Source: Phorcus lineatus | Taxonomy: Eukaryota > Mollusca > Gastropoda > Trochida > Trochidae | Direction of reading: 5' to 3' | NCBI GenBank assembly: GCA_921293015.1 | Contig: OV121098.1 | Location: forward strand, 16,702,161-16,766,160 | Length of the DNA stretch: 64,000 nt | Shown here: piece by piece, positions 1-14,000 of the stretch | Numbering within the stretch: the stretch's first letter is position 1 | Layout of the letters: every line of letters starts with the position of its first letter | Program-made: the position numbers and the translations under genes | The notes under the pieces: model-generated | Databases searched by the model: none | The model's input: only the letters and a program-made list of their open reading frames with translations | Told to the model about the DNA's origin: nothing

Positions 1-2071
1 GAAAATTCGAGAGCGTTCGACTTTCCCTATGATTATGTACAAAAGACAAATAAATAAGAAATTGTACTCGTATTTGACACCAATGCTACTAAAAAAACCA
101 AGAATTTTTGAATTAATAAAGAAGACCTATCTAGAAACCTATAGAACGGCATCAAGGTCATGCGTTGCTAATAAAAAATAACAGTTCTTTCATTTGCTAT
201 TAGAAATACCAAGCCATTCTGAAAACAGATTTTTCTATTCGTATAGTTATTATCAATCCCTCTGCGGGGTGTTGATGCATATCAACTAAATCAACCTATC
301 AATTTGATCCTTTAGTCCCAGGTGTGACTTAGATAACACAAGGGATTGTTTATATAATAGCCCGTGGCAGTGCTTGTATTCTTCACGGTATGGAGTTTGT
401 AATTGCTATGATTATGCTTGGAATGTTCCTGTGAAGAGCTTGTGTTTCATCACAGGTGCATCAACTAGTGATGTATGGGGCAATTTGATGTTAGCGACGT
501 TCGATGTTGGAGTAGCTCTATTTTTATTTTTTCTACGTAGTCTTTAACAAACGAAAGTGTTTCTTATAATAAATTGATATAGGAATAAAACCAATTAACG
601 GTAGTACTTAAAAGAATTTGTTTATTTCGAGGTGTCGGAAACTTAACCATGGGTGATGTTTATCTATTCCTGCGTTTCTCGTTATTTTACTCTTATTATT
701 TTATGTAACATTCCTAATATTTAAAAAAAACACCCTCAAAACATGGCATCGAAGTGAACAACTAAGAATCCCAATCCCTAACTTTTTAATTCAAATTGGC
801 ACACGAGGAGCCGCTGACAGCAGACCCTCCAAGCTGATATAAAAGCGAGTTAAGTACATCTGTGAGGGCCAACATGTACATGTAAAGCATAGCTCGTTAT
901 GATGTTTTTTTGATAAATCCGTCGGTATGTCCGACGCCTTGGCATGTCTTAATTGTTGAAAAAAATTCTAGTTCTATAGAATTCACCGTTATCACTTGCG
1001 AATTGTTCCAAAGATGGATATTACATATATTTTAAAATCAAAACTAGACTACGATAAACAACCTTCCAAAAGGCACCTGTTGCCCGAAACATGTTTTTTT
1101 AAATTTATCATGCTGTGCAAAAACGAAATGTTTTTTTCGGAGAGATTTACAATATAATTTTTCATTAGTCACACAAACATATTCCATGGCTGTTTGAACC
1201 AAATATTTAAATGAAATTTCAAAACTTATTTGACATATTTTCGTACTAAAATGCATGTACAGGTCACCAATATATTTGTCATAACTGAATAATTATTGAT
1301 ATAACGATATATATATATATATATTATAATAGAGATTCGATATCATATAGTAAAGGATGTATTTTATGTATTTGGTATAGGTTACTAATTTTCTCTATCA
1401 GATGAAATCCTGTTTTACGAAGGTGTACGACAAGGCGAATACGCCTCGCCTTTCTTCTTTTCATGTGGCGAAACGGGCAACACCTCTTTGTCAGCAAATG
1501 TAATTGCATTACAAAAGATTATCAAACTAGAGTGTTATAATTAAAGATGCTGTAACATTCAGGAAGCTACAAGAACTTCTATATTTGTTTTTCAATTATA
1601 TATGTGTTAAATGAAAGTGGTAATCTTTGCAAGTGACCCAACCGAACCTTCAAACATCCACTTGATGTGAATATGAATGCTTTGGGATTTAATTCCATGC
1701 AAATTGATAACGTATACACGCAATATAAGCCTATACGTTAACCGCGTAAATCAACATAAAATATGTGTATACTTTTTTCTCTCTTTTGTTTTTTAAATGG
1801 TTTTGAATATTGATTCTTTAAATAATTATCATCGCAATTCGATCAACTTATTCATAACTGACCGCCACGTTCACTTAAGAATGTAAGTTTGAATGTTTGA
1901 AAAGTAATTATCACGTTAATGTTAAAAGGGTTTTCAAAATATTTAATGGGTATTCTAATCAAACTTTTCGATGTCTTCTTTTATTTATGATTTAGTAAAT
2001 TCATCTATTCTCCTTTCAAAATATCAATACTGTAAGTTTTTAATACATTTTCGTTTACTTTCTTTTATCAG
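1..2071. other. Non-coding stretch upstream of the first bestrophin exon found
   Basis: No convincing exon is visible here. The conserved bestrophin N-terminus (start methionine and first membrane segment) should lie upstream of the exon at 2072. I looked for its WxGSIYK-type motif in this stretch and did not find it, so it probably lies before the window. A short AT dinucleotide run is present near 1305-1325. The short ORFs in this stretch show no domain or splice context. Confidence 0.5.
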
Positions 2072-5000
2072 CATATTCGAGAAAATCGTCATCCACTGTA
2101 ACAGTTTCACGAGTCTCATCCCGGTCTCGTTTGTTCTCGGCTTTTACGTGAGTTTAGTTGTGAGAAGATGGTGGCAGCAGTTTATGAATGTACCATGGCC
2201 CGACAGGTAAACTCAACAAAAATTACTTGAACGTTTTTCATATTTCCATAATGAATCTATTACGGGATACTACGTTTTACATTCGTTTTAAAGTCAATCT
2301 TTCATACCGTCATCTCCCGGAAAACTAAAACTGAACATGACATAATGATGTTCATTATTTCCACTCAAAGGTTTTCGACATTTCTTTCTCTGTAGCGTCT
2401 GTTAGAAAAGTAGATCTTTCTGTCTAGAAAAACCGATCTGAATTGGCTGCAACCAAAGACAGTTGTGCTATTAGCAATACTGTTTTCGTAGTCCCCATTC
2501 GATTGTTTCTTGTCACTGTTAAGAAGACTGGTGTTCCTACATATTGCGATGCGCACATACGTCTTGCATGACAGAAACAAGTTGAGATGTTTAACGATAT
2601 TTTCACTGTATAACAATGAAGAATGAATCCTTAAAAGTATGCTGAAAAGCTGATTTTGAAAAAGGCACTCAGAGCCCCATTTATAAGTGATCTTACGTTG
2701 GAAGAATGACTTACATATATTAGCCCTTGTGGGGATAGAATGGTCAACGAAATCTACTTTCAGAACTTTGTTTATCATGACAACATACCTGACGGGACTG
2801 GATGAAAGGACCCGGATAATGAGGCGGACGGTGGCTCGGTACATGTTATTTGGCCTAATTATCATCTGCAGGTCCGTCAGTGTGGCCGTGATGAAGCGGT
2901 TTCCCAGTATAGATCACATTGTCGAGGCAGGTAATCTCTATACTTATTATTATGGTAAACATTATTTATTAGACTAACTTTATTCATGATATTACATCGA
3001 GGCATTCGCTCCACATAGAAGCTATTTATGATATTACTCTCTAATGTTCTTCTCAACGTTCCGTTTGAGATTTTGAAAGGATTTTACGAGCGATTCGTCC
3101 ATTAATTGTCCTACGCATTATATTCGGCTAATTCAGAATTTACTGAAAGGTTTACGTGTCTATCATTTCGAAGTCATTTGAAATAATGAATGAATTTTTT
3201 TAATTATGTCAGTACGCAATAAGGTAATTTAATTTTATGAGGCCTACAAATTCATGTATATGTAAAGTGTGCAAAAGTGAAGTTGCATTCAAAACGTGTT
3301 CGGGTAATTATATTATTATATATGTTATCAGTTTTGAAACTCATTATTTTTTTTCAGGTTTCATAACAAAAGACGAAGCTATGATATTCGACGATACGCA
3401 ATGCCAATACAACAAGTTTTGGGTACCCATTATGTGGGCCAACAACGTCCTCGTACAGGCGAGGCGAGAGGCCCGAATCGAGCATGAGTTCGGTCTGCGC
3501 ATGATCATAGAGGTAATACCATATTAGGATCGCGATGACCGATCCGTAAGTAACACTTGCTTTTCTTTAGAATCGAAGATTTTTGGTTCAATGGCATTCT
3601 CCTTAATGGTTCTGTAAATGATATGAAACTCTTCAAAAGTTTCCCCGTTGATAATGTTTAGGTTATATGGTGAACGTATTTATCTAAATATACACCATAA
3701 GTCTCTATAAAGTAAGTGACCATCACAGTTATGAATGCAATTTGGATAACCACATTAAAATCTAATATTTAATTTTTATAAATATAAATAGTTATAATTA
3801 TTTTGAAAATTGGCGCTGGAATGTACGATAAAGTTGAGTTGCAATCATTATTTTTATTTGAGTTTTTCTGAAGATAGTTATTCTATATTTCTTTTTCTTT
3901 CAGCAACTTGCAACTTTCCGAGATAAATGTTCACTGTGTTTCGTCTATGATTGGATAACTATACCTCTAGTTTATACGCAGGTAAATATTCTTCTTTGTT
4001 TGACCTTTACGCATGCTTTAACGAACTTCCACCCAAGTATTCGTTTAAAATTCATATAAAGTTAAACAATACTTCCTGAAAATTCAAACCTTCAATGAGC
4101 AGATACAACTACAAGCAGCAAGAATAGTGACTGGTTTACCTAAATATACATCGACTAGATCTCTTTACTATGAAACAGGTTGGGAAACATTGCAAGAACG
4201 AAGGAGAAAACGAAAGTTGAGTTTGATGTTCAAAATTGAAAATGGAATGGCCCCTTTATACTTGAATGAATTACTTCCCATGAACGTGGGTTCTAAATCA
4301 AATTATAATTTACGCAGCTCGCACAATATATCAATCCCTTTCTCTAGACTTAAACATTCAAAAGAATCTTTTTTCCCATCTACAATAAGTTCTTGGAATA
4401 ATTTACTAACCAATGTTCGTAACTCGCATAATATTTCTGCGTTTAAATCATCAATATCCAACTTGGGGGCACATGCACCTATGTACTACTCGTACGGTAA
4501 AAGAAATCCTAATATAATTCATACCAAGTTGCGGTATTCAGTTAGTGGTTTGAACTCTGATTTGTATAGATTTGGGATTAAAACTGATCCTGGTTGTGTA
4601 TGTGGTAATGTTGTTGAGAACTCATATCATTATTTCTTTGAATGTCCTTTGTATAAACAACAGAGATTAAAATTCTTGTCACCTATTGAGCGCATTTGTA
4701 CATTAGTAGGAATTGCAGTTAATCATAACATTTTGCTAGAAGGAAGTGCAGATCTATCACTATGTCAAAATAAAACTGTATTTAAGTTAGTACAATCATT
4801 CATTAGTGCGTCAAAGAGATTTGAACACATGTAAACCAATATTCTTCTAATTATGTTCTGTTCTTTTTCTATGCTATTCTCTTGTTAACTGTCTGCCATC
4901 TGTCTTTGAAATATGTAAATTACCATTGTACATCTCAAGGAGAGGGTATCCTAAGTTGGAGAACTTGTTCCTAATCCTTTTCATGTGAATAAAATATGTT

Positions 5001-8000
5001 TAAACTAAACTAAAATTCAAACTCCGAGACAAGTCATTAGGAGTGCACGGTAACAGAAAAGAGAGAAAAAGACGCATACATACTCAACATTTATCGAAAG
5101 GGTAACATACGTATGTTTCTTAATCAGGTGGATATTAGCGGTTTATTAGAAGTGCTTATTTCTTCATTTTGAATACTGTTTAGTTAGGCGCGAAATGTAT
5201 GCTTAATTACTACATTATTTGATGAACATAAGAGAATCATGCGTACTTCTTCTTTAGATGAATTGTGTAAAATATATGCGTATTTCTTGAGATGAATTGT
5301 GTGAAATATATGCGTATATGTGTAGTTCCGCTTTATGTGAATTGTATACCATAGATGCGTACTTCTTTATTTGAACTGTGTAACATATATGCGTACTTCT
5401 TCTTTATGTGAACTGTATAACATATATGCGTTCTTCTTCTTTAGGTGAATTGTATACCATACATTGTAGATGCGTACTTCTTCTTTATGTGAACTGTAAA
5501 ACATAGATGCGTAATTCATCTAAAGGTTAGGTTAATGTTAGTAAGATATGCTTACTCATACATTAGGTGTTATGTAATCTATATGCTTACTTCACTCTAC
5601 ATAAAGTGCATGCATACTCACCCCTTCACATTGTAGGAGTATATTCTCACGTTTTCATTGAGTTAATATAAGTAACACTGGCTTAATCTTTCATAAGTTG
5701 AATACTAGAGTATAGCTGCTTTCTTGTTCACTAGTTAAATGCGAGGAAATATATGCGTTGTCTTCATAAGGTGTATGTCAAAGGAATTATGCTTACTTCT
5801 TCATTATGTTATTGTTTGAATGTATGCTTATTTCTTCCTTGAGTGAATGGTTGTAAGATATGCGTAATCCTTTATAAGGTTTAAGATTATGCTTACTTGT
5901 TAGTCAAGTGATATTTCAGATATATATGCTTAATTCTTCATTAGGTAAACATTAGAAATATATGCTCACTTCACAACGAATATAATCAGGAACATATTCC
6001 CCATCGTTATATCTTTGTTACTGATATCTTTATCGTGATGCATGAGAAAGAATTTACCATTTACTCTATATATACATTATCGAAGATATCATCCAGAGCC
6101 TTTAAATAGGAAAACATCACGATTGTTACTATGACAAGAGAGTTATCTGCCCTTCCCTAGGTCGTCACCTTGGCAGTGTATATGTTCTTCGCTGCGTGTG
6201 TGCTGGGCCGACAGTTCCTCGACCCCAGTCAGAACTACGAGGGTTACGAATACGACTTCTACATTCCTGTCTTTACTCTTCTGCAGTTTTTTTTCTACAT
6301 GGGATGGCTAAAAGTAAATTTTAAGCATATGTTCATTTTTAATAAGTATGTAATTGAAAATGTTATCGATTTTAATGTTAAAAAAAAACAGATAAAAAAA
6401 GTTATCTCAAGTCTAAACACACATCACTATGTCTTATTTAGATATCAAGTTATTTTCCTGTTTGGGCTGAATTTAAGGGTCGGGAAAAAGTTTTTATGAG
6501 GTCTTTCTCAGAAAAAACCCCAGAAAAAATCTATGACTCTTTCAGGAAGCCAAATATTTCAACTCATGCACTTTATTGCACCTGATTCCCTTTTAAAAAT
6601 ACTTTATGTGTTGAACTGTTTATCCACGTAGGTAGCAGAGCAGTTAATTAACCCTTTTGGAGAAGATGACGATGATTTTGACATTAACTGGTTATTGGAT
6701 CGCCATACAGCGGTGAGTTAGTGTAACAATACTTGATAAACGAATTGAAAGACGTCCTATCATAATGGTGTTTTCTTTTTTTATATAGCACATCGTATTA
6801 TTTTGGAAGTATTGAAATATTACAAGCAATGATGTTTTATGTAAGTAGTACTATTGTCATGAAAACAATTATGTAAAATTATCTCCTATTTACGACGTTG
6901 TTTCTCCTAGATATGCGTTTTATCACATACATGTACATACAAAAATGTACAAAATTGTATGTCCTTCGTAGGAGATTGTTTGTCCTTCGTAGAAGAAAGT
7001 TGAACATTTTTTAAATCGTGACACTATTTGAAATATTTTCAGGCAATCTTTGCAATGGAATACTAACATAACTAGAATAATGTTCGAATTCATCCAAAAC
7101 TACAGTTGATATTAACATCTTTGTTTTAACATCTGCCAATGGCGGAGGGTCTTGACCAAGATAGGTGCTGGTCTCGCTGAGGTACGGACTTGTATTGTGA
7201 TTCTATGTTGTGCTTTTGTTTGTGGAACAACATATCAGTATGTATGAATATCAATAAAATGTAGTGTCTGAAGCTGTGAGGTATGCCTTTCAGATGATTT
7301 ATTATGGTAAGTGTGTGAAAAATGCTAATGAGCTAATTGTGATACCAAGTGTCCTATAAATCTATTCTGTTTGGTAATCCGATTCCCATCGCAGATGAAT
7401 ATCATTACATTTTCACTTTAAAGCGCTTGACAACTTCAGGAAACAATATTTACCTAGCTCTCTATAGCTAACGAATTTTCCAAATATATCAAACTTCAGA
7501 AAAATCATATCTACAAATAAATTCCAAGAGTTAGTTAATTTATCAAAATTTATAAAACATCTTTCACACTTGTGAGAAAAAAATAAATGCCTTTAAGACA
7601 TTGTGAGTCTATCTTACATCTTGAATTACATGTATATTTATTTCTATGTATTATATTTTGTGACTATGCTCTTGTACCACCAAGGTGGTTTTATGAGAAT
7701 AAAGAATTAGGAATTAGGAATTAGAAAGGCTGCGCTTAGCAAAACAACCTGTCTGGAACTTCCTGCTGGTCACGTGATTACAAGGGTTATTGATCTTGTA
7801 ATTTTAGTGGTCAGTTTGATGAAAATCGATTTAAATTAACAATTAAAAATATTTTCTCTTCCGGGATTTGAGCTCGATTGAGATGAATACCATTGAAAGA
7901 GATTGATGTTTTGAACTGTTATTCCTGAATGGTTTAAGTTTGTTTCAAAATCAACAACGTCGTTTCAAATATTTGAACTGGTACCTGTTAAAAAGACTAG

Positions 8001-11000
8001 AATTCGTTCGCGTGTTTTAAGAGCACATATGTCGTTCAAATCAGTCGATGATGTAACAGATTATTAGACTGGATAGAAAAAAGGACGGTATCCGGATTGC
8101 AAAATTTCATCCTTCTCTAGGAAAAAAGGACTTAAAGTGCCTCCTATAGAATAGAATGTAGATTTAAGATGTATAGACACTTAGGTCTACCTTCTTCTAT
8201 GAAAATATTGTTTTCTAGTTTGACATGACCCTTTGGGAGACCGCTAAGATTAGAAACTAAGCGAAGTAGAAGTATTTCAAATGGGTTTCATGAGAGTTTT
8301 AATAGTTTCATTCATGTTTTCAGGTTGCCTTTCTTCTGGTAGATCAGTGTTGTGGCAAACACCCCCCGTTTGTCAAAGACCACTTCTGGAACGATGCCGT
8401 TGTGCCGGAACTACCATACACAGAGGCGTCCAAAAACTCAAAGAAACCAAACTTCTTAGGATCAACCTTTAATATTGCGTACGTTTTCAACCCATATTTA
8501 ATTATCCCGTTTTTACACTTACATTATTGTTACATTTATGTATTAAAGATAAAACTTTTTTGAAATAATAAACATACTTTTCCTGATCAAGCTGTGCTCC
8601 GAAAACAAAAACCCTCAAATCAGCAGCAATTCCAAAACTGACCACGCCAGTAGTTTATCAACTGTAGCAAGTCATCACCAATACATCATTAAGACTAAAC
8701 GCTTTTATAAGTACCGCTAATAGTGCTATTATAAATGAAGTCAAACTGCAAAGAACGTGTATATAAGCACTTGTTGTACACAAACTTTGTTTGTTTTGTA
8801 ATATGTTGTGTATTCTTGTTATTTTTTATCTGATGTATGTGCTGGTGAGGCATTCACATAAGTAGACTTTTGCTTGTATGCCGAACCAGATTCTTCTTGG
8901 ATAAAAATATGTTTAAACCATGGATGTATGTCACGGTCCAATAATTGTTAGTTAAGCTAAATGTTTTTTCAAATGTTTGATGTATCAAAACCTGGAACCG
9001 GATGCTACTTTTGCAACAGGTCTGGTTTAGAAGAACAGAGGATGTTTATACCAGAGACTAGCAGCATGAGGAGACGAAGTAAAGGATCTTTGAGTAGCGG
9101 CTTTACTGGATCCGTGCTAAGTCTCTTTAGACAGTGAGTATAGTTGATGATCCTAGAGTAGCGGCTTTACTGGATCCGTACTAAGCTAAAGTCTCTTTAG
9201 ACAGTGAGTATAGTTGATGATCTTTGAGTAGCGGCTTTACTGGATCCGTACTAAGTCTCTTTAGACAGTGAGTATAGTTGATGATCTTTGAGTAGCGGCT
9301 TTACTAGATCCGTTCTAAGTCTCTTTAGACAGTGAGTATAGTGGTATAGTAAAGAATTATTCAACAACAAGCTCCATACAAGGTCTCTTTATACAGTGAA
9401 TATAGTTGATGATCTTTGAGTAGCGGCTTTACTGGATCCCTACTAAGTCTCTTTAGACAGTGAGTATAGTGGTATAGTAAAGAATTATCCGACAACTAGC
9501 TCCATACAAAGTTTCTTTATACAGTGAATATAGTTGATGATCTTTGAGTAGCGGCTTTACTGGATCCCTACTAAGTCTCTTTCGACAGTGAATCTAGTTG
9601 AGGATCCTAGATTACCGGTTCCGTACTCTAAGTCTATTCAGATAGTTCTGTTCAGACAGTGAAGGTTTATTGGGCATTCCATCAAATGATATTATAAATT
9701 CAACGAGTGATAACGGACCGAATGTTTTTAAGAAAAAATAATATTGTTAATGAACGACATATAACGTTGGTTGATTTCCCCTTCCAGGAAAAAAGCTGAT
9801 TTATAAATTTGTACGTTTGCAGCAAGCCGCTGTACGGTTCCCGAGACACCATACATTCCGTGTACGCTCCAGGGGAGCGGTACAGCGTTCCTAACGGACA
9901 TTCTGGCTATCTCCAGGTACGCCTGTGTGTGTTGTGTCTGGATGTCGGAAAGATGGAGGATAGGGGAGGGGAGGGAGGGGAGGGGTGGGGCAATTGTCAG
10001 AGAAATATAGTGTTACATGTACTTGACGTGCATACAATATCATTCCCTTTCTTTGTATTAGAATTTTACTATTTAACTATATGTTTATTTCACGATATTG
10101 TTCTCGGATGAGTCCAGACATTTTCACACTGATCAAATTTCGTAAAGTTGATATAGAACATTTTCGAGTCATTTAATTCGCTAATCACCTATTCTATTCA
10201 ATTTAAATAACACTCAATAAAAGGCCTGCTTTCTTTGCAGCAGCCTATGATATATGGTTACGATATGGGAAGACGCGCTGAAACTAGGGTTGCTTGGCAA
10301 ACGTGATATTACCATATGTGCACATATAAAGAGTATTGTAAATAATATTATTGTTTCAATTTGTTTTATATTGAGACTGTCAATATATTAGAAATTATAT
10401 GTAATTTATGTGAGCAGGTTCGATCTCATTTCCATGTCATCGAAGTTACGTTCAGATAAAGCAAAAAGTAATATTTTAATGAGATTGAACTGTGTATGTC
10501 CAGGTGCCCTCTCTGGGGACCCCATACGATCACCCGACACGGAGAGCTTCTGTAGACGTGGGGGAGATCTCAGACAGTCTGGAGAGACTGAGGATGGAGG
10601 GGCGAGGAAGGGCGAACACAGACGTGGACGAACACCAACCCTTTAAGGAGGAGAAGAGAAGGAAACTCAGCACCCCCTTTAACTTACACTTCTTTTCCAA
10701 GAAAGAACCGAAAAAGTCGCCAATGGTTGACCCGCCGCCTGCATCGCCTAAGGCGGCAAGGTGAGCTGAACATTGGCATCATTTAATAATTTTTATTTGA
10801 GTAAGAGGCGATGTTGAATTACCTGTTGATGAAACCACATAGCGTTAACCGTCAAGATTTCAAACAAGTTTTCTTGGACGCAATTTGAAATATCAATTGG
10901 ACCAACATTTTCTCCCTGACACATCCGAATACATTCCATTCGCTCCATGATTGAGTCATCTCTATACATATTAACTATCTATGTAACTTTCAACACCTTC

Positions 11001-14000
11001 TGTTTTGCAACAATTCCGTGTACTATAACAGAAACTGATAGTCCTATAGAAGAAGTCCTCATATGATTACAACTGTTATCATCATCATCGACTGAAAGTA
11101 CTTGTGGCATCATCAAAGCATCACCCACAATGCAGTGTCCGTATGAAGTTTTTGTTATATTGAAATCACATTCAGATTGCAAGTTATGTTTTTTTTCAAA
11201 TTTTAATCTATTAAAAAATGAAGTGAATTTTAAGTGGAATGGCTGACATGGGGAAGAACTTGCTATGACGAAACACCCATGATTAACGTTCGAATGGTAC
11301 GCACAACAACATCAGATCTTAATACACTCTACCGTTTATTTTCTACATTAAAAACTTTTTCAAAGCAGCTACTAAACCTTTTTGTTGAGTAATTTAATAT
11401 ACAAATAAGTATTCTTGATTATGACTTCAGTGTATCGTGTGTTTCATTAAACATCCCGATTGAAATATAGTAAATGTTTTATGATAGTTTAATTGATATA
11501 TCAAACCCTTATATTGTCAGATGTATGTGCTAAACCAATGAGGAATAATATAATTATCTCTACTGTGGTATTATTTGATCTTAAGGAACGGTTAACTTTA
11601 AGGAAATTGCTGTAATGAAAATCATGTATATACGTTGCCGATTATGCAACATGTTTCAATAGATACTTATGTCTTCAATTCATATGAAATTGGTAATTCG
11701 AAAACAGTCTTTAAAATCAAGGGGAATAACCCTAGAAACAATTCCTGTTCAAACTATTTGTACACAGGTCACAGCTGTACAGTACAGTCCATTTACAGGT
11801 CTCAAAGAAACTATTGCAAATATATGACAGTCGAAATTTCTACTTTTCAAGGTTCACAGTAGAAACCGTTCAAGAAGATGAATCTGAAGGGTTGCCAAGG
11901 AAACGGCGCACAGGTCAGATTCTACAGACGCTAGAAAAACACTATAACAACGTTTCGCGACCCCCCTTGCTGTCGGCCATTGAGGAGGGGAACACTATCA
12001 CGAGTCTTCGACAGCTGATGACTGAACAAGCAGAGGACGAAGAGGAAGATACGTCACTTGGGGAGGATAACGTATTCACTGACGGCTCCTCCAGGTGAGG
12101 TAGACACATGAGAGATCCAAACAGTATCAAGCTAGTCGCTCTACATCAGCGTATATTTTATCCACCAAGATGCTAAATATCCTGATATCCATCATGACAA
12201 ATGCCTCGATTTGCTGACAGCTTACAATAAATGATATGATTATATAAAAGTATATTTCAGCGAATGAAAATTCGATACTCAAGGATCTTGAGGCAGGTAC
12301 CTTGAACTAAACCGCCCTCTCATCCGGGTACTGCACATAGGGCCTAACTTAAAAATCAATTCATGTCTTATCAAATGCGATAGGAGGCGTCTGTCGTGAT
12401 CAAAGTTTCAGTTCAATGTTTTGAAAACTACATTTGTATTAATGAGCAACTTTGATATTTTTTCAATGATTTTCTGCGTTAAGAATATACAGATATTTCA
12501 TATCAAACTTTTCTTCAAGTCCGAAACCTTCTATTATGTGATATATGGAGCTGTTCAATTTTACCACAATAGAAATTAAAATGCGTATTATTTTTAAAAC
12601 AGAAGGGTCGTTGCACAAATCAATTTAACACTCATGTTAACTGAGCTTGTCCAATTCTCTACCATTGCACCAATGCGACAAGTGTTTTCTTAACAACGGG
12701 ACCAGGAAGACTCGAACAGACAATCAGTTGTAGGATAAGGAGTTGTAATTTCCTTTGTTATAAATCAGAGTTATAAATTCATTTGTTATAAATCAGAGTT
12801 ATAATGTCCTTAGTTATAAATCAGAGTTATAATTTCATTTGCTATAAATCAGAGTTATAATTTCCTCAGTTATAAATCAGAGTTATAATGTCCTCAGTTA
12901 TAAATCAGAGTTATAATTTCATTTGCTATAAATCAGAGTTATAATTTCCTCAGTTATAAATCAGAGTTTTAAAGTCCTTTGTTATAAATCAATAATAATT
13001 TCCTCAGTTATAAATCAGTGATAATTCCCTTGTTATAAATCAGTAATAATTTCCTCAGTTATAAATCAGTTATAATTTCCTCAGTTATAAATCAGTTATA
13101 ATTTCCTCAGTTATAAATCAGTAATAATTTCCTCAGTTATAAATCAGTAATAATTTCCTCAATTATAAATCAGTAATAATTTCCTCAGTTATAAATCAGT
13201 AATAATTTCCTCAGTTAAAAATCAGTTATAATAAAACAAAGCTGTAATATCCTTAGTAATGAATCAGAGTTATAATTTCATTCTGGTTATATCCATGTAT
13301 AACAAAGCAAATACTGAGCTATTTACTAATAAAATGGTGTCATACGTTTACTCGTACACGACAATTTGTACAGGCTTATATCACCTCACTGTCCCTCCTG
13401 GAAAATCTTTTGTTACCGAAATCATATGGTAACTTTCTCCGGATATAATATATCTTTATTCATTTATATGAAATTTCAGCAATAAAACTACGACAGCGGA
13501 AAACAAACCGTTACTCAAAACCAATTCACCAGCCAAACGAAAAATATCATGGGCAGATCAACCGTGAGAGTTTTAATTTCTTGGTTTTGTGGTTTCATTT
13601 ACTCAGATTAACACACTAACACAGTAGAGTTGATTGAACATTGGCATGTTCACTTCAGCCAGAGACTACTAGAGTCATTTATTCCACATAACCTCTGTTA
13701 CACGTCGAGGAGCAAAACCTTTGAGATGCCAAGAGAGAACCGAAAATTACTAAAAAACAGAAGTCAATTGGAAAGGGTGAACAATCTTTTTTAATATATT
13801 GAAATAAGGACGGTGGACATGCTGGAAATTTTCACTTCCAGGGAAATTATGGCGACTTGTAACAGAAATATACAGGAAGAAATGACTCTAATAATGCCAT
13901 TATACGAAATCGTAGACTTTTTATTACTAACATTTACCAAGAAGGTTAATATATGTTATTATTTTGTTTTTGAAAAAAGTAGCCTAAATATATTGAGCGA

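Noticed and set aside
12756-13290. CRISPR-like array
   Set aside because: The units are contiguous without unique spacers and lie in an intron of an animal gene, so this is an ordinary tandem repeat.
13564-13566. TGA read as the bestrophin stop codon
   Set aside because: The same bases form a good donor (CC|GTGAGA), and splicing to 15319 keeps phase and adds a sensible acidic C-terminus. The short form remains possible but is less likely.
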